Origin: Bacteroidota bacterium
GTDB lineage: Bacteria > Bacteroidota > Bacteroidia > Bacteroidales > Prolixibacteraceae
Direction of reading: 5' to 3'
DNA length: 7,804 bases
Assembly: GCA_013203755.1 (NCBI GenBank)
Contig: JABMPI010000054.1
Coordinates: forward strand, 1 to 7,804
Positions 1 to 6,619 of this stretch are shown in pieces; position 1 is the stretch's first letter, and every line of letters begins with the position of its first letter. The notes beneath the pieces were generated by a model. It saw only the letters and a list, made by a program, of their open reading frames with translations. It did no database searches and was not told the DNA's origin. The translations under genes were made by a program, and so were the position numbers.

Positions 1-707
1 CGATTGTACAAGACTCATCAATTTTTTCCAATCATTTAGGCGTACAATTGAAACACCTTTTAAAAGGTGTGCATATAAAATATACCACAGACGGAAGCGA
101 GCCGGATAGTGTAAAAAGTAGCGAGTATAGTCAGCCATTAACACTTTCAGAAAATACGGTGTTAAAAATTAAAGCTTACAAAACAGGTTGGATAAGTAGC
201 GACGTTATTCAGCGAACATTTTACAAATCTGGAATTCATCCAGACACCATCTATTTAGTAACTGATCCACATCCAAGATACAAAAATGAGGGAGCAAAAA
301 CGCTTATTAATTTCCAGTTAGGAGAAAATAATACTTCCAATGGAGAGTGGTTGGCCTACAAAGATTACAATATGGAATTTATTATTGGGTTCAATCAGCC
401 GAAACCATTAAAATCGGCATATTTTAACGCATTGGTGAATATTGATGCTCATATTTTCCCTATTAAATCGATAATCGTTGAAGGGAGTTACGATACTAAA
501 CAATTCGAAAATATTGCAGAGGCAAATTTCCAGGAAGCAAATAAGTCAGATTCCGGAGGTGCCAATTCTTACAACTGTGATTTTCCTGAAGGGACTTCCT
601 ATAAATACTATAAGTTTACGGTAACCAATCTAAATAAATTACCTTCATGGCATTCTGCCAAAGGGAACCCAGCCTGGATTTTTATCGATGAACTTTTTCT
701 GAACTAG
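1..707 (+). CDS. C-terminal part of a secreted protein with chitobiase/hexosaminidase C-terminal-type and discoidin-like domains (5' end outside window)
   Basis: The frame is open from the first complete codon at position 3 to the TAG at 705-707, giving 234 visible residues. A TTG at 48 could act as a start, but the frame continues upstream through it and the domain begins before it, so the gene is truncated by the window edge. Visible residues ~8-75 resemble the CHB_HEX_C-type beta-sandwich, with the typical IKYTTDGSEP turn followed by a 'V-L-K-I-K-A-Y-K-x-G' strand. Residues ~85-234 resemble the discoidin-like module that often follows it in GH20 hexosaminidases and related Bacteroidota secreted proteins. 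Features supporting this are the PRYKNEGAKTLI segment, a GEWLAYK turn, 'SIIVEGSYDTKQF' and the closing 'WIFIDEL'. No catalytic domain is visible, so the enzyme class is unknown. A glycoside hydrolase or a planctomycete-cytochrome-type multidomain protein would both fit. The product is probably exported, but its signal peptide lies outside the window. It is not part of the downstream operon, being separated from it by 360 bases. Confidence 0.75.
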   Translation, partial: IVQDSSIFSNHLGVQLKHLLKGVHIKYTTDGSEPDSVKSSEYSQPLTLSENTVLKIKAYKTGWISSDVIQRTFYKSGIHPDTIYLVTDPHPRYKNEGAKTLINFQLGENNTSNGEWLAYKDYNMEFIIGFNQPKPLKSAYFNALVNIDAHIFPIKSIIVEGSYDTKQFENIAEANFQEANKSDSGGANSYNCDFPEGTSYKYYKFTVTNLNKLPSWHSAKGNPAWIFIDELFLN

Positions 708-717
708 AGTTTGTCCG

Positions 718-816
718 GAATGTTCATTTTCTGCGTTGTACCTATTTTTAGAACTTGCCATTTACAAGGTAAAAGCCTAACTTTTAAAACTCCTAAAGTT
801 GTGAAAACGAACATTC
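718..816. repeat. Imperfect long-range inverted repeat just after the upstream gene
   Basis: The arm at 718-731 (GAATGTTCATTTTC) is complementary to the arm at 803-816 (GAAAACGAACATTC) in 13 of 14 positions; the one mismatch is A726 against C808. The 71-base interior contains a further hairpin, AACTTT (779-784) with AAAGTT (795-800). It starts 11 bases after the upstream stop codon. It could be a 3' RNA structure of the upstream transcript, a small RNA, or two inverted copies of a protein-binding site. The loop is too long and there is no T-run, so it is not a standard intrinsic terminator. Confidence 0.4.
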
Positions 817-973
817 TTAACCAAACTACCACATCATTGACAGATGCAAATTAGTTACCTAATTGCGTATATTCAATGCTAATATCAACATTGTATCTTA
901 GATATAAAAAACAACATAGCGCATCCTTTTCTATCTAAATGACAACAAATAGTACGATAAGCAAACAAAAATG

Positions 974-991
974 AAAAATATAAGTATTTTT
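974..991. repeat. Short A/T dyad in the permease upstream region
   Basis: AAAAATA (974-980) and TATTTTT (985-991) form a perfect 7-base inverted repeat around a TAAG centre, about 77 bases before the permease start. It could be an operator half-site pair, or chance in A/T-rich DNA. With no G or C in the arms, the evidence is weak. Confidence 0.2.
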
Positions 992-1067
992 AGGAACTCT
1001 GGCATTCATCATTATTATATAAACTGATGTCTGAGAAATCTAACAACATAACTGAAAGTAAAACTTT

Positions 1068-2546
1068 ATGAGTAAAAATTTCAAAGGAGTTTCCTACAAA
1101 GAAATGGACAAATCCTATTTTGAATCCCGTGAGTTAAAGCGACATGCAGGAGTTTGGTCTCTTTGGGCCTTAGGCGTGGGTGCAGTAATATCAGGTCATT
1201 TTTCGGGATGGAATCTGGGTTTGGCTTCTGGCGGATGGGGCGGAATGTTAATTGCAACTATCATTATTGCTATTATGTATATTGGATTAACACAGAGTGT
1301 TGCCGAGATGTCTCCGGCATTGCCACACACCGGAGGAGCCTATTCGTTTGCCCGTTCGGCCATGGGACCCTGGGGAGGCTTTTTTACTGGTTTGGTTGAA
1401 AATATGGAGTATATATTAACGCCGGCGGTCATCGTATTTTTTATTAGTTCATACATGAGCGGAATATTCGAAACTGGTCCGGACAGCCTACCATATTGGT
1501 GGTTTGGCTTTTACACCTTTTTCACCATTCTAAATATTGTGGGAGTTGAATTATCATTCAAACTCACCGTTGTAGTAACTATACTTGCGCTGTTATGCCT
1601 GGTTATTTTCTGGATATCGTCCATTGGCAATGTCGACTTTTTAACCAATGCACTCAATATAAAAGCGGGTGCAACAGGAAAAGCAGAACTTTTAACCCGT
1701 GGACATGGAAAATTCTTACCCATGGGAATTGCAGGTGCTTTGAGAGCAATGCCATTTGCCGTTTGGCTTTTTCTCGCCATCGAACAACTGCCACTTGCTG
1801 CAGAAGAATCAGTTGATCCTAAAAAAGATATGCCCAAAGGACTCACATTCGGAATGATCACGCTAATTATTTCTGCATTTATGATATTATGGTTGAATTC
1901 ATCGATCCCACTAGGTGCTTACGCACTCTCACAATCGGGAGAACCTTTACTCGACGGGTTTAAAATATTATACGGCAGCAGCATTGCCAAAGGACTTACA
2001 CTGGTAGCTGTTATCGGGTTGATTGCCTCTTTTCACACCATAATATTTGCTTTCGGAAGACAGATTTACTCGCTATCCAGGGCTGGCTATTTTCCGGTAT
2101 TTCTTTCCATTACACACAGCAAACGCAAAACTCCTTATACGGCTCTAATAGCTGGATCGGTAATTGGTTTTGCGGTATTAATGCTTACCCGATTTTTATC
2201 AGGTGCTGAACAAAGTGGAATTTTTATCGGTGGTGCCTTGCTAAACATGGCTGTATTCAGTGCAATGTTGTCCTACGTTTTACAGAGTGCTTCGTTTTTA
2301 TTGCTCCGAATCAGGAGACCGGAATTAGAGCGTCCTTATATTAGTCCGATGGGTAAAACCGGTGCATGGATCACAATTGTGATAGCTCTCGCAACTATCT
2401 ACTACCAATTGCAGGATTCATCTTATCGGGTTGCCGTTTTTAGCGCAGCAGTTTATTTAGTAGTAGGGCTCTTGTATTTTGGAATTCAAGGACGACATCG
2501 CTTAATTCTGTCGCCGGAAGAAGAATTTGCTATGAATAAGAAGTAA
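1068..2546 (+). CDS. eat: APC-superfamily amino acid/amine permease, ethanolamine permease type
   Basis: This predicted inner-membrane importer has 492 residues and about 12 hydrophobic helices, the standard length and topology of APC carriers. It closely matches the pattern I know from proteobacterial ethanolamine permeases. Shared features are the unwound first helix 'AVISGHFSGWNLGLASGGWGGM' (residues 39-60), 'GGAYSFARSAMGPWGGF' (89-105), the sixth-helix/loop segment around PFAVWLFLAIEQLPLAAEE (229-247) followed by DPKKDMPKG, 'SFHTIIFAFGRQIYSLSRAGY' (321-341), 'RIRRPELERPY' (414-424) and an EEEFA ending. The ATG at 1068 is the only sensible start, because the usual short hydrophilic N-terminus precedes helix 1. 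It is the first gene of a five-gene co-directional set. The 111-base gap to the ligase gene contains two stem-loops, so permease and enzymes may be expressed at different levels. Ethanolamine as substrate is inferred from family resemblance and from the downstream enzymes; another small amino alcohol or amine is possible. Confidence 0.85.
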   Translation: MSKNFKGVSYKEMDKSYFESRELKRHAGVWSLWALGVGAVISGHFSGWNLGLASGGWGGMLIATIIIAIMYIGLTQSVAEMSPALPHTGGAYSFARSAMGPWGGFFTGLVENMEYILTPAVIVFFISSYMSGIFETGPDSLPYWWFGFYTFFTILNIVGVELSFKLTVVVTILALLCLVIFWISSIGNVDFLTNALNIKAGATGKAELLTRGHGKFLPMGIAGALRAMPFAVWLFLAIEQLPLAAEESVDPKKDMPKGLTFGMITLIISAFMILWLNSSIPLGAYALSQSGEPLLDGFKILYGSSIAKGLTLVAVIGLIASFHTIIFAFGRQIYSLSRAGYFPVFLSITHSKRKTPYTALIAGSVIGFAVLMLTRFLSGAEQSGIFIGGALLNMAVFSAMLSYVLQSASFLLLRIRRPELERPYISPMGKTGAWITIVIALATIYYQLQDSSYRVAVFSAAVYLVVGLLYFGIQGRHRLILSPEEEFAMNKK

Positions 2547-2571
2547 AATTCCAAACTGTTATTATTTTTAT

Positions 2572-2619
2572 AGGCTCGTTTCTTATTCTCTTTGAGATAA
2601 AAGGAATGGTTCAAAGCCT
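2572..2619 (+). promoter_or_regulatory. Extended stem-loop between permease and ligase genes
   Basis: An outer stem AGGCT (2572-2576)/AGCCT (2615-2619) encloses a long inner stem, 2577-2590 pairing with 2594-2608 around a TTT loop. The inner stem has one A/A mismatch, one single-base bulge and a few G.T pairs; a six-base bulge (2609-2614) lies between inner and outer stems. In total about 18 pairs can form. It begins 25 bases after the permease stop. No T-run follows, so it looks less like a terminator than an mRNA processing/stability or attenuation element. I paired it by eye and calculated no folding energy. Confidence 0.45.
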
Positions 2620-2620
2620 G

Positions 2621-2641
2621 TTGATTAGATATTTTAATCAA
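2621..2641. promoter_or_regulatory. Perfect 7-7-7 dyad upstream of the ligase start
   Basis: TTGATTA (2621-2627) and TAATCAA (2635-2641) are perfect inverted repeats separated by seven bases, ending 16 bases before the ATG at 2658. Two G.T pairs could extend the stem outward if it acts as RNA. The size and symmetry would suit an operator for a dimeric repressor, and the position would also suit a hairpin controlling translation of the ligase. No regulator gene is in the window. Confidence 0.4.
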
Positions 2642-2657
2642 TGTAAAAGAATTAAAT

Positions 2658-4031
2658 ATGAAAGCTGAACAAGTAATTGATATAGAAAGTGCCAAAAAGC
2701 TGATTGAAGAAACTCAAATTAAAAACATAAAACTGGCAGTTACCGATTGCGATGGCGTGTTACGAGGAAAATACGTTCAAAAGAAAAAATTCGATTCTGC
2801 CATTGAAAATGGCTTTGGCTTTTGCGATGTTGTTTTTGGCTGGGATTCAGATGATCAACTATACGACAAAGATTCGTTTACTGGCTGGAACACAGCTTTC
2901 CCCGATGCATGGGCAAATATTGATCCAACGAGCTGTAGAATGCTTCCAACCGAAAATAACCAATCCGTTTTGTTTTTAGCTGATTTTTCGGGAGGCCCGG
3001 CCGCGGCCGTTTGTCCCCGTTCTATTCTGAAAAAAATATTAGCACGTTTTGATAAATTGGGGCTTTCGGCCACAGCATCTTCCGAGTTTGAATTTTTCAT
3101 GTTCGACGAAACACCCGAAAGTATCAGAGAAAAGAATTACAAAAACTTAAAAACCATCACCCCTGGTAATTTTGGATATTCAACTTTGAGGAATTCAACT
3201 CATGCAGATTTGTATCACCAAATTATGAAAATGGCCGATGAGATGGACATGCCCATTGAAGGGCTGCACACCGAAACCGGCCCAGGTGTAATTGAAGCCG
3301 CTCTGGAACACAGCGATGCGCTCAAAGCTGCCGACAATGCAGTGTTGTTCAAAACCTTTATGAAAGTACTGGCTCAGCAAAATAACCTGATGGCAACTTT
3401 TATGGCCAAGTGGTCGAAAGACTACCCTGGCCAGTCGGGACACTTGCACATGTCGCTTAAAAACAAGGATGGTTCTGCTGCTTTTTATGACGAAAGTAAA
3501 GAGCATAATATGTCCGACACCATGCGCTGGTTTATTGGAGGGCAGCAAAAATTGATGCCTGAGTTTTTATCCATGGTTGCCTCAACATGCAACAGTTACA
3601 CTCGTCTTATTCCGGGATTTTGGGCACCAACCGCTGCCTCCTGGGGATTAGACAACAGAACCTGCGCTATTCGTGCAATTCCTGGTACACCAAAATCGCA
3701 ACGGGTTGAATACCGTGTAAGTGCAGCTGATATAAATCCGTACCTGGCACTTACCGCCGCTTTGGGTTCCGGACTTTGGGGCATTGAAAACCAAATAGAA
3801 CCAAACCAGCCAATTGCAGGAAATGCTTACGCCAAACAATACGATGAAGCACTGATGCTACCATCCACTTTATCGCAGGCAGCGGCTCGGTTAAAAGCCT
3901 CCGATTCGGCCAGAAATTTATTTGGAGATCAGTTTGTAGATCATTTCGCTTACACACGCGAATGGGAAGATCAGCAGCAACGCAAAGCCATAACAGACTG
4001 GCAACTGAACCGATACTTTGAAATTATCTAA
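2658..4031 (+). CDS. Glutamine-synthetase-like gamma-glutamyl amine ligase (probable gamma-glutamylethanolamide synthetase)
   Basis: A 457-residue cytoplasmic protein of the GlnA/PuuA superfamily: ATP-dependent joining of glutamate's gamma-carboxyl to an amine. An N-terminal beta-grasp domain (to about residue 110) precedes the catalytic domain. By alignment from memory to Salmonella GlnA, the metal ligands are present: E143/E145 in SEFEF, E206 in HTETGPG, E213, H262 in GHLHMS and E351 in RVEYR. Glutamate/ATP-site arginines R316 (NSYTRL), R334 and R339 (NRTCAIR) and R353 are also present. Two features argue against true ammonia-using GlnA. The flap glutamate of YEAP is replaced by W322 in FWAP, and the adenylylation tyrosine region is absent. 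The gene sits after an ethanolamine-type permease and 9 bases before an aldehyde dehydrogenase gene. Putting these together, ligation of glutamate to ethanolamine is the best guess. Gamma-glutamylation of a polyamine or other monoamine remains possible. There is no clear ribosome-binding site, and a dyad lies 16 bases upstream of the start. Confidence 0.85.
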   Translation: MKAEQVIDIESAKKLIEETQIKNIKLAVTDCDGVLRGKYVQKKKFDSAIENGFGFCDVVFGWDSDDQLYDKDSFTGWNTAFPDAWANIDPTSCRMLPTENNQSVLFLADFSGGPAAAVCPRSILKKILARFDKLGLSATASSEFEFFMFDETPESIREKNYKNLKTITPGNFGYSTLRNSTHADLYHQIMKMADEMDMPIEGLHTETGPGVIEAALEHSDALKAADNAVLFKTFMKVLAQQNNLMATFMAKWSKDYPGQSGHLHMSLKNKDGSAAFYDESKEHNMSDTMRWFIGGQQKLMPEFLSMVASTCNSYTRLIPGFWAPTAASWGLDNRTCAIRAIPGTPKSQRVEYRVSAADINPYLALTAALGSGLWGIENQIEPNQPIAGNAYAKQYDEALMLPSTLSQAAARLKASDSARNLFGDQFVDHFAYTREWEDQQQRKAITDWQLNRYFEII

Positions 4032-4040
4032 CAATACAAT

Positions 4041-5429
4041 ATGTCTCACATAAAAACAATAACACCAATAGACGGCTCTGTTTATTACACTTTTGAGCAA
4101 CATAGTTTGCCTGATATAGAGAAAGCCTTAAAATTAGCCAGACCTGCTTATCTTGATTGGTCAAATTTAGCTTTGTCCGAAAGGATCAAATACGTTTCAG
4201 ATTTTGTAGATGCTATTGAAGCTGACAAAAACGAGATTGCTGAAGAAATCACCTGGCAAATGGGAAGACCATTGAGCCAATCGCCATGGGAAATAAATGG
4301 ATTTGTTGAACGAGCCCGTTTCATGATTGACATTGCTGAAGACGCATTGAGTCCGCATAAACCAGAAGCCAAAGATGGCTTTGAAAGGTGGATTGAAAAT
4401 GTACCATTGGGAGTTATTGCAGTTCTGAGCCCCTGGAACTATCCCTTCTTAACTTCGGTTAATGCTATTGTTCCGGCGCTGGTTGCCGGCAATTCAGTTA
4501 TACTGAAACACTCGGGACAAACACCACTGGTTGCAGAACGCTATCTTAAAGCAGCAAAAACAGCTGGCCTTCCCGAAGGTGTTTTTCAAATACTACACCT
4601 CAACCACGCTAACACAGCAGTATTAATTGCCGACAAGGCTGTCGATGGCGTATTTTTTACAGGTTCGGTTGAAGCTGGGGTAGCCTTACAAAAATCGTTA
4701 AACGACAAATTTATTCCTTGTGGTTTGGAACTGGGAGGAAAAGATCCGGCATACGTTCGAGCTGATGCTGATCTGGATTACGCCATTAATAATTTGGTGG
4801 ATGGTTCATTCTTTAACAGTGGGCAGTCTTGCTGTGGTATTGAACGAATTTATGTACATGAAAATCTATACAACAAATTTGTAGCTGGTTTTGCAGATCT
4901 CACAAACAAATATGTGTTGGGAAATCCGCTGGATTCTGCTACCAATATTGGCCCGATGGTAAAAACAAGTGCTGCCAATTATGTGCGTCAGCAAATTGAA
5001 GATGCTGTTAAACAAGGAGCCAGCGCAATAATTAATGAATCCCTTTTTAAAGCCTCTGAAAAAGGTACTCCTTATCTGGCGCCACAGGTTTTAATTGATG
5101 TAGATCACAGCATGGAAGTAATGACCGAGGAAAGTTTTGGCCCGGTGGTTGGAATCATGAAAGTGAGCGACGACAAGGAAGCTGTGCGTTTGATGAACGA
5201 TTCGAAATACGGATTGACTGCTTCCATTTGGACTGAAGACGAAAGCAAAGCACGGGAATTAGGTCGTCAGGTTGAAACCGGAACATTATTTATGAACCGC
5301 TGCGATTATCTGGATCCGGCTTTGGCATGGACAGGCGTAAAAAACACAGGACGCGGAATTACACTTTCAACTTTAGGCTACCAGCAAGTAACTCATGCAA
5401 AATCATTTCATTTAAAAATAAAAAAATAG
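4041..5429 (+). CDS. NAD(P)-dependent aldehyde dehydrogenase, probably oxidising a gamma-glutamyl aminoaldehyde
   Basis: A 462-residue cytoplasmic enzyme of the ALDH superfamily that converts an aldehyde to an acid with reduction of NAD(P). All core residues are visible: the SPWNYP motif with catalytic N133, cofactor lysine K156 in ILKHS, FTGS (206-209), general base E230 in LELGGKDP, nucleophile C264 in NSGQSC and E364 in EESFGPV. The C-terminal segment NRCDYLDPALAW(T)GVK...GRG and the ending GYQQVTHAKSFHLK resemble an ALDH subgroup that I associate with amine-catabolic clusters. The length equals that of short ALDHs such as E. coli Sad. The ATG lies 9 bases after the ligase stop and the next gene starts 9 bases after this stop, so they are almost certainly co-transcribed. 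In the proposed pathway it turns the gamma-glutamyl aldehyde into gamma-glutamylglycine, the role PuuC plays for putrescine. The substrate is inferred from context, and the sequence does not decide between NAD and NADP. Confidence 0.9.
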   Translation: MSHIKTITPIDGSVYYTFEQHSLPDIEKALKLARPAYLDWSNLALSERIKYVSDFVDAIEADKNEIAEEITWQMGRPLSQSPWEINGFVERARFMIDIAEDALSPHKPEAKDGFERWIENVPLGVIAVLSPWNYPFLTSVNAIVPALVAGNSVILKHSGQTPLVAERYLKAAKTAGLPEGVFQILHLNHANTAVLIADKAVDGVFFTGSVEAGVALQKSLNDKFIPCGLELGGKDPAYVRADADLDYAINNLVDGSFFNSGQSCCGIERIYVHENLYNKFVAGFADLTNKYVLGNPLDSATNIGPMVKTSAANYVRQQIEDAVKQGASAIINESLFKASEKGTPYLAPQVLIDVDHSMEVMTEESFGPVVGIMKVSDDKEAVRLMNDSKYGLTASIWTEDESKARELGRQVETGTLFMNRCDYLDPALAWTGVKNTGRGITLSTLGYQQVTHAKSFHLKIKK

Positions 5430-5438
5430 AATTTACCA

Positions 5439-6611
5439 ATGATACCACAGAATACGAATTGGAATTTCCCCACAGCAATTTGGTTTGGCAACGGACGAAT
5501 CAAAGAGATTATCGATGCCTGTAAACAATTAAATATTCAAAATCCACTGTTTGTTACGGATGAAGGGCTGGTTAATTTAGCCATCGTAAAAACAACAACC
5601 GAAATCTTAAAATCTGCGGGGATTAATTTCAATATTTACAGCAATGTACAGGGCAATCCCACAGGGAATAATGTAACTGAAGGCGTTTCCTTTTATAATA
5701 AAAATGGACACGATGGTGTTATCGCTTTTGGTGGCGGATCGGCAATGGATGCCGCTAAAACCATCGCATTTATGTCGGGGCAAACTCTCCCTTTATGGGA
5801 TTTCGAAGACATTGGCGCCAACTGGAAACAGGCCGATGTTAATGGAATTGCGCCAATAATTGCAATTCCAACTACGGCAGGTACCGGCTCGGAAGTTGGT
5901 CGTGCAGCAGTTATTTTAGATGAAGAGCAGCGTTCAAAAAAAATTATATTTCATCCGGGAATGTTGCCCGACATTATTATTTCAGACCCTGAATTAACAG
6001 TGGGATTACCTCCACACATTACAGCCTGGACAGGCATTGATGCAATGGTACATGCCATGGAAGCTTATTGCGCTCCCGGTTACCATCCGATGGCGGAAGG
6101 CATTGCCATTGAAGCGATTCGGATAATTGCGAAATATTTGCCAATTGCAGTTGCTGATGGTCAAAATCTGGAAGCCCGTGGAAATATGCTGACGGCTTCT
6201 TCCATGGCGGCTGTGTCCTTTCAAAAAGGATTGGGATCGATACATTCTGTGGCTCATCAACTTGGTGCAATCTATAACATTCAACATGGTCTGGCGAATT
6301 CCATTTTATTACCTTACGGATTAAAACAAAACGCATCAGCAATTGAAGAAAAGATGGTTCATCTCAGCACAGTTCTTGGGTTGGACAATCCGGGAACCGA
6401 TGCCATAATTAATTACACACTCGATCTCAGGAAGCAACTTAACATTCCTCATAGTTTAAGGGAAATTGATATTGACGATAAATACGAAGTTGAAATTGGC
6501 CTCGCCGCATTTAACGATCCTTCTACCCCATCGAATGCGAAACCGGTAAATGCAAAAGATTTGCAGGATTTATTCCGGGCTGCTCTTGATGGAAAATTAG
6601 AAAACCTGTAA
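5439..6611 (+). CDS. Iron-type (group III) alcohol dehydrogenase
   Basis: A 390-residue cytoplasmic metal-dependent dehydrogenase of the FucO/AdhB family, of standard length. The nucleotide-binding GGGSAMDAAK begins at residue 98 and the IPTTAGTGSEV signature starts at 143. By comparison with FucO the metal ligands are D201 and H205 (TGIDAMVHAMEAY), H269 (GSIHS) and H283 (QHGLAN), with H273 at the conserved active-site histidine position. All are intact, so an active enzyme is expected. The C-terminal NPR-type motif reads SNAKPV, a minor variation. It lies 9 bases after the aldehyde dehydrogenase gene and 8 bases before the hydrolase gene. In a gamma-glutamyl route it would oxidise the hydroxyl of gamma-glutamylethanolamide to the aldehyde used by the neighbour, replacing the FAD amine oxidase of the Puu pathway. 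Family members work in both directions and on many alcohols, so its substrate here is inference from neighbours. Confidence 0.9.
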   Translation: MIPQNTNWNFPTAIWFGNGRIKEIIDACKQLNIQNPLFVTDEGLVNLAIVKTTTEILKSAGINFNIYSNVQGNPTGNNVTEGVSFYNKNGHDGVIAFGGGSAMDAAKTIAFMSGQTLPLWDFEDIGANWKQADVNGIAPIIAIPTTAGTGSEVGRAAVILDEEQRSKKIIFHPGMLPDIIISDPELTVGLPPHITAWTGIDAMVHAMEAYCAPGYHPMAEGIAIEAIRIIAKYLPIAVADGQNLEARGNMLTASSMAAVSFQKGLGSIHSVAHQLGAIYNIQHGLANSILLPYGLKQNASAIEEKMVHLSTVLGLDNPGTDAIINYTLDLRKQLNIPHSLREIDIDDKYEVEIGLAAFNDPSTPSNAKPVNAKDLQDLFRAALDGKLENL

Positions 6612-6619
6612 ATAAAATC

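Larger units (their letters stand above)
708..1067. other. 360-base non-coding region upstream of the ethanolamine-type operon
   Basis: I see no credible coding sequence on either strand in this A/T-rich gap. It should carry the 3' end of the upstream transcript and the promoter of the permease operon. I could not find a convincing Bacteroidota promoter (a -7 TAnnTTTG paired with a -33 TTTG at normal spacing), so no promoter is called. The permease ATG at 1068 has no Shine-Dalgarno-like sequence; its leader is simply A-rich, which is common in this phylum. Structured elements found in the gap are an imperfect 14-base inverted repeat (718-731/803-816), a small hairpin inside it (779-784/795-800) and an A/T-only dyad (974-980/985-991). 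Confidence 0.6.

Noticed and set aside
48..707. TTG at 48 as the true start of the first gene
   Set aside because: The frame stays open to the window edge and the beta domain begins upstream of this codon, so the gene is truncated by the window edge.
863..901. Promoter formed by TTG at 863 and TATCTTAG at 894
   Set aside because: The spacing of about 28 bases and the poor -7 match do not fit the Bacteroidota consensus.
1511..1861. Minus-strand open frame of 116 codons opposite the permease gene
   Set aside because: It lies wholly inside the well-supported permease coding sequence, and its translation shows no recognisable domain.
2587..2594. TCTCTTTG as a -7 promoter element for the ligase gene
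   Set aside because: It has one mismatch to TAnnTTTG, no upstream TTTG at suitable spacing, and it falls in the apex of the long stem-loop.
3195..3548. Minus-strand open frame of 117 codons opposite the ligase gene
   Set aside because: It is antisense to conserved GS motifs, with low-complexity unrelated translation; a shadow of the real gene.
2658..4031. Calling the GS-like gene glnA or puuA
   Set aside because: The flap glutamate is replaced and the adenylylation tyrosine region is missing, which argues against glnA. No PuuB-type oxidase is present and the permease is of ethanolamine type, which argues against puuA.
6006..6342. Two overlapping minus-strand open frames opposite the alcohol dehydrogenase gene
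   Set aside because: Both are antisense to the metal-binding region of the Fe-ADH and neither resembles a known protein.
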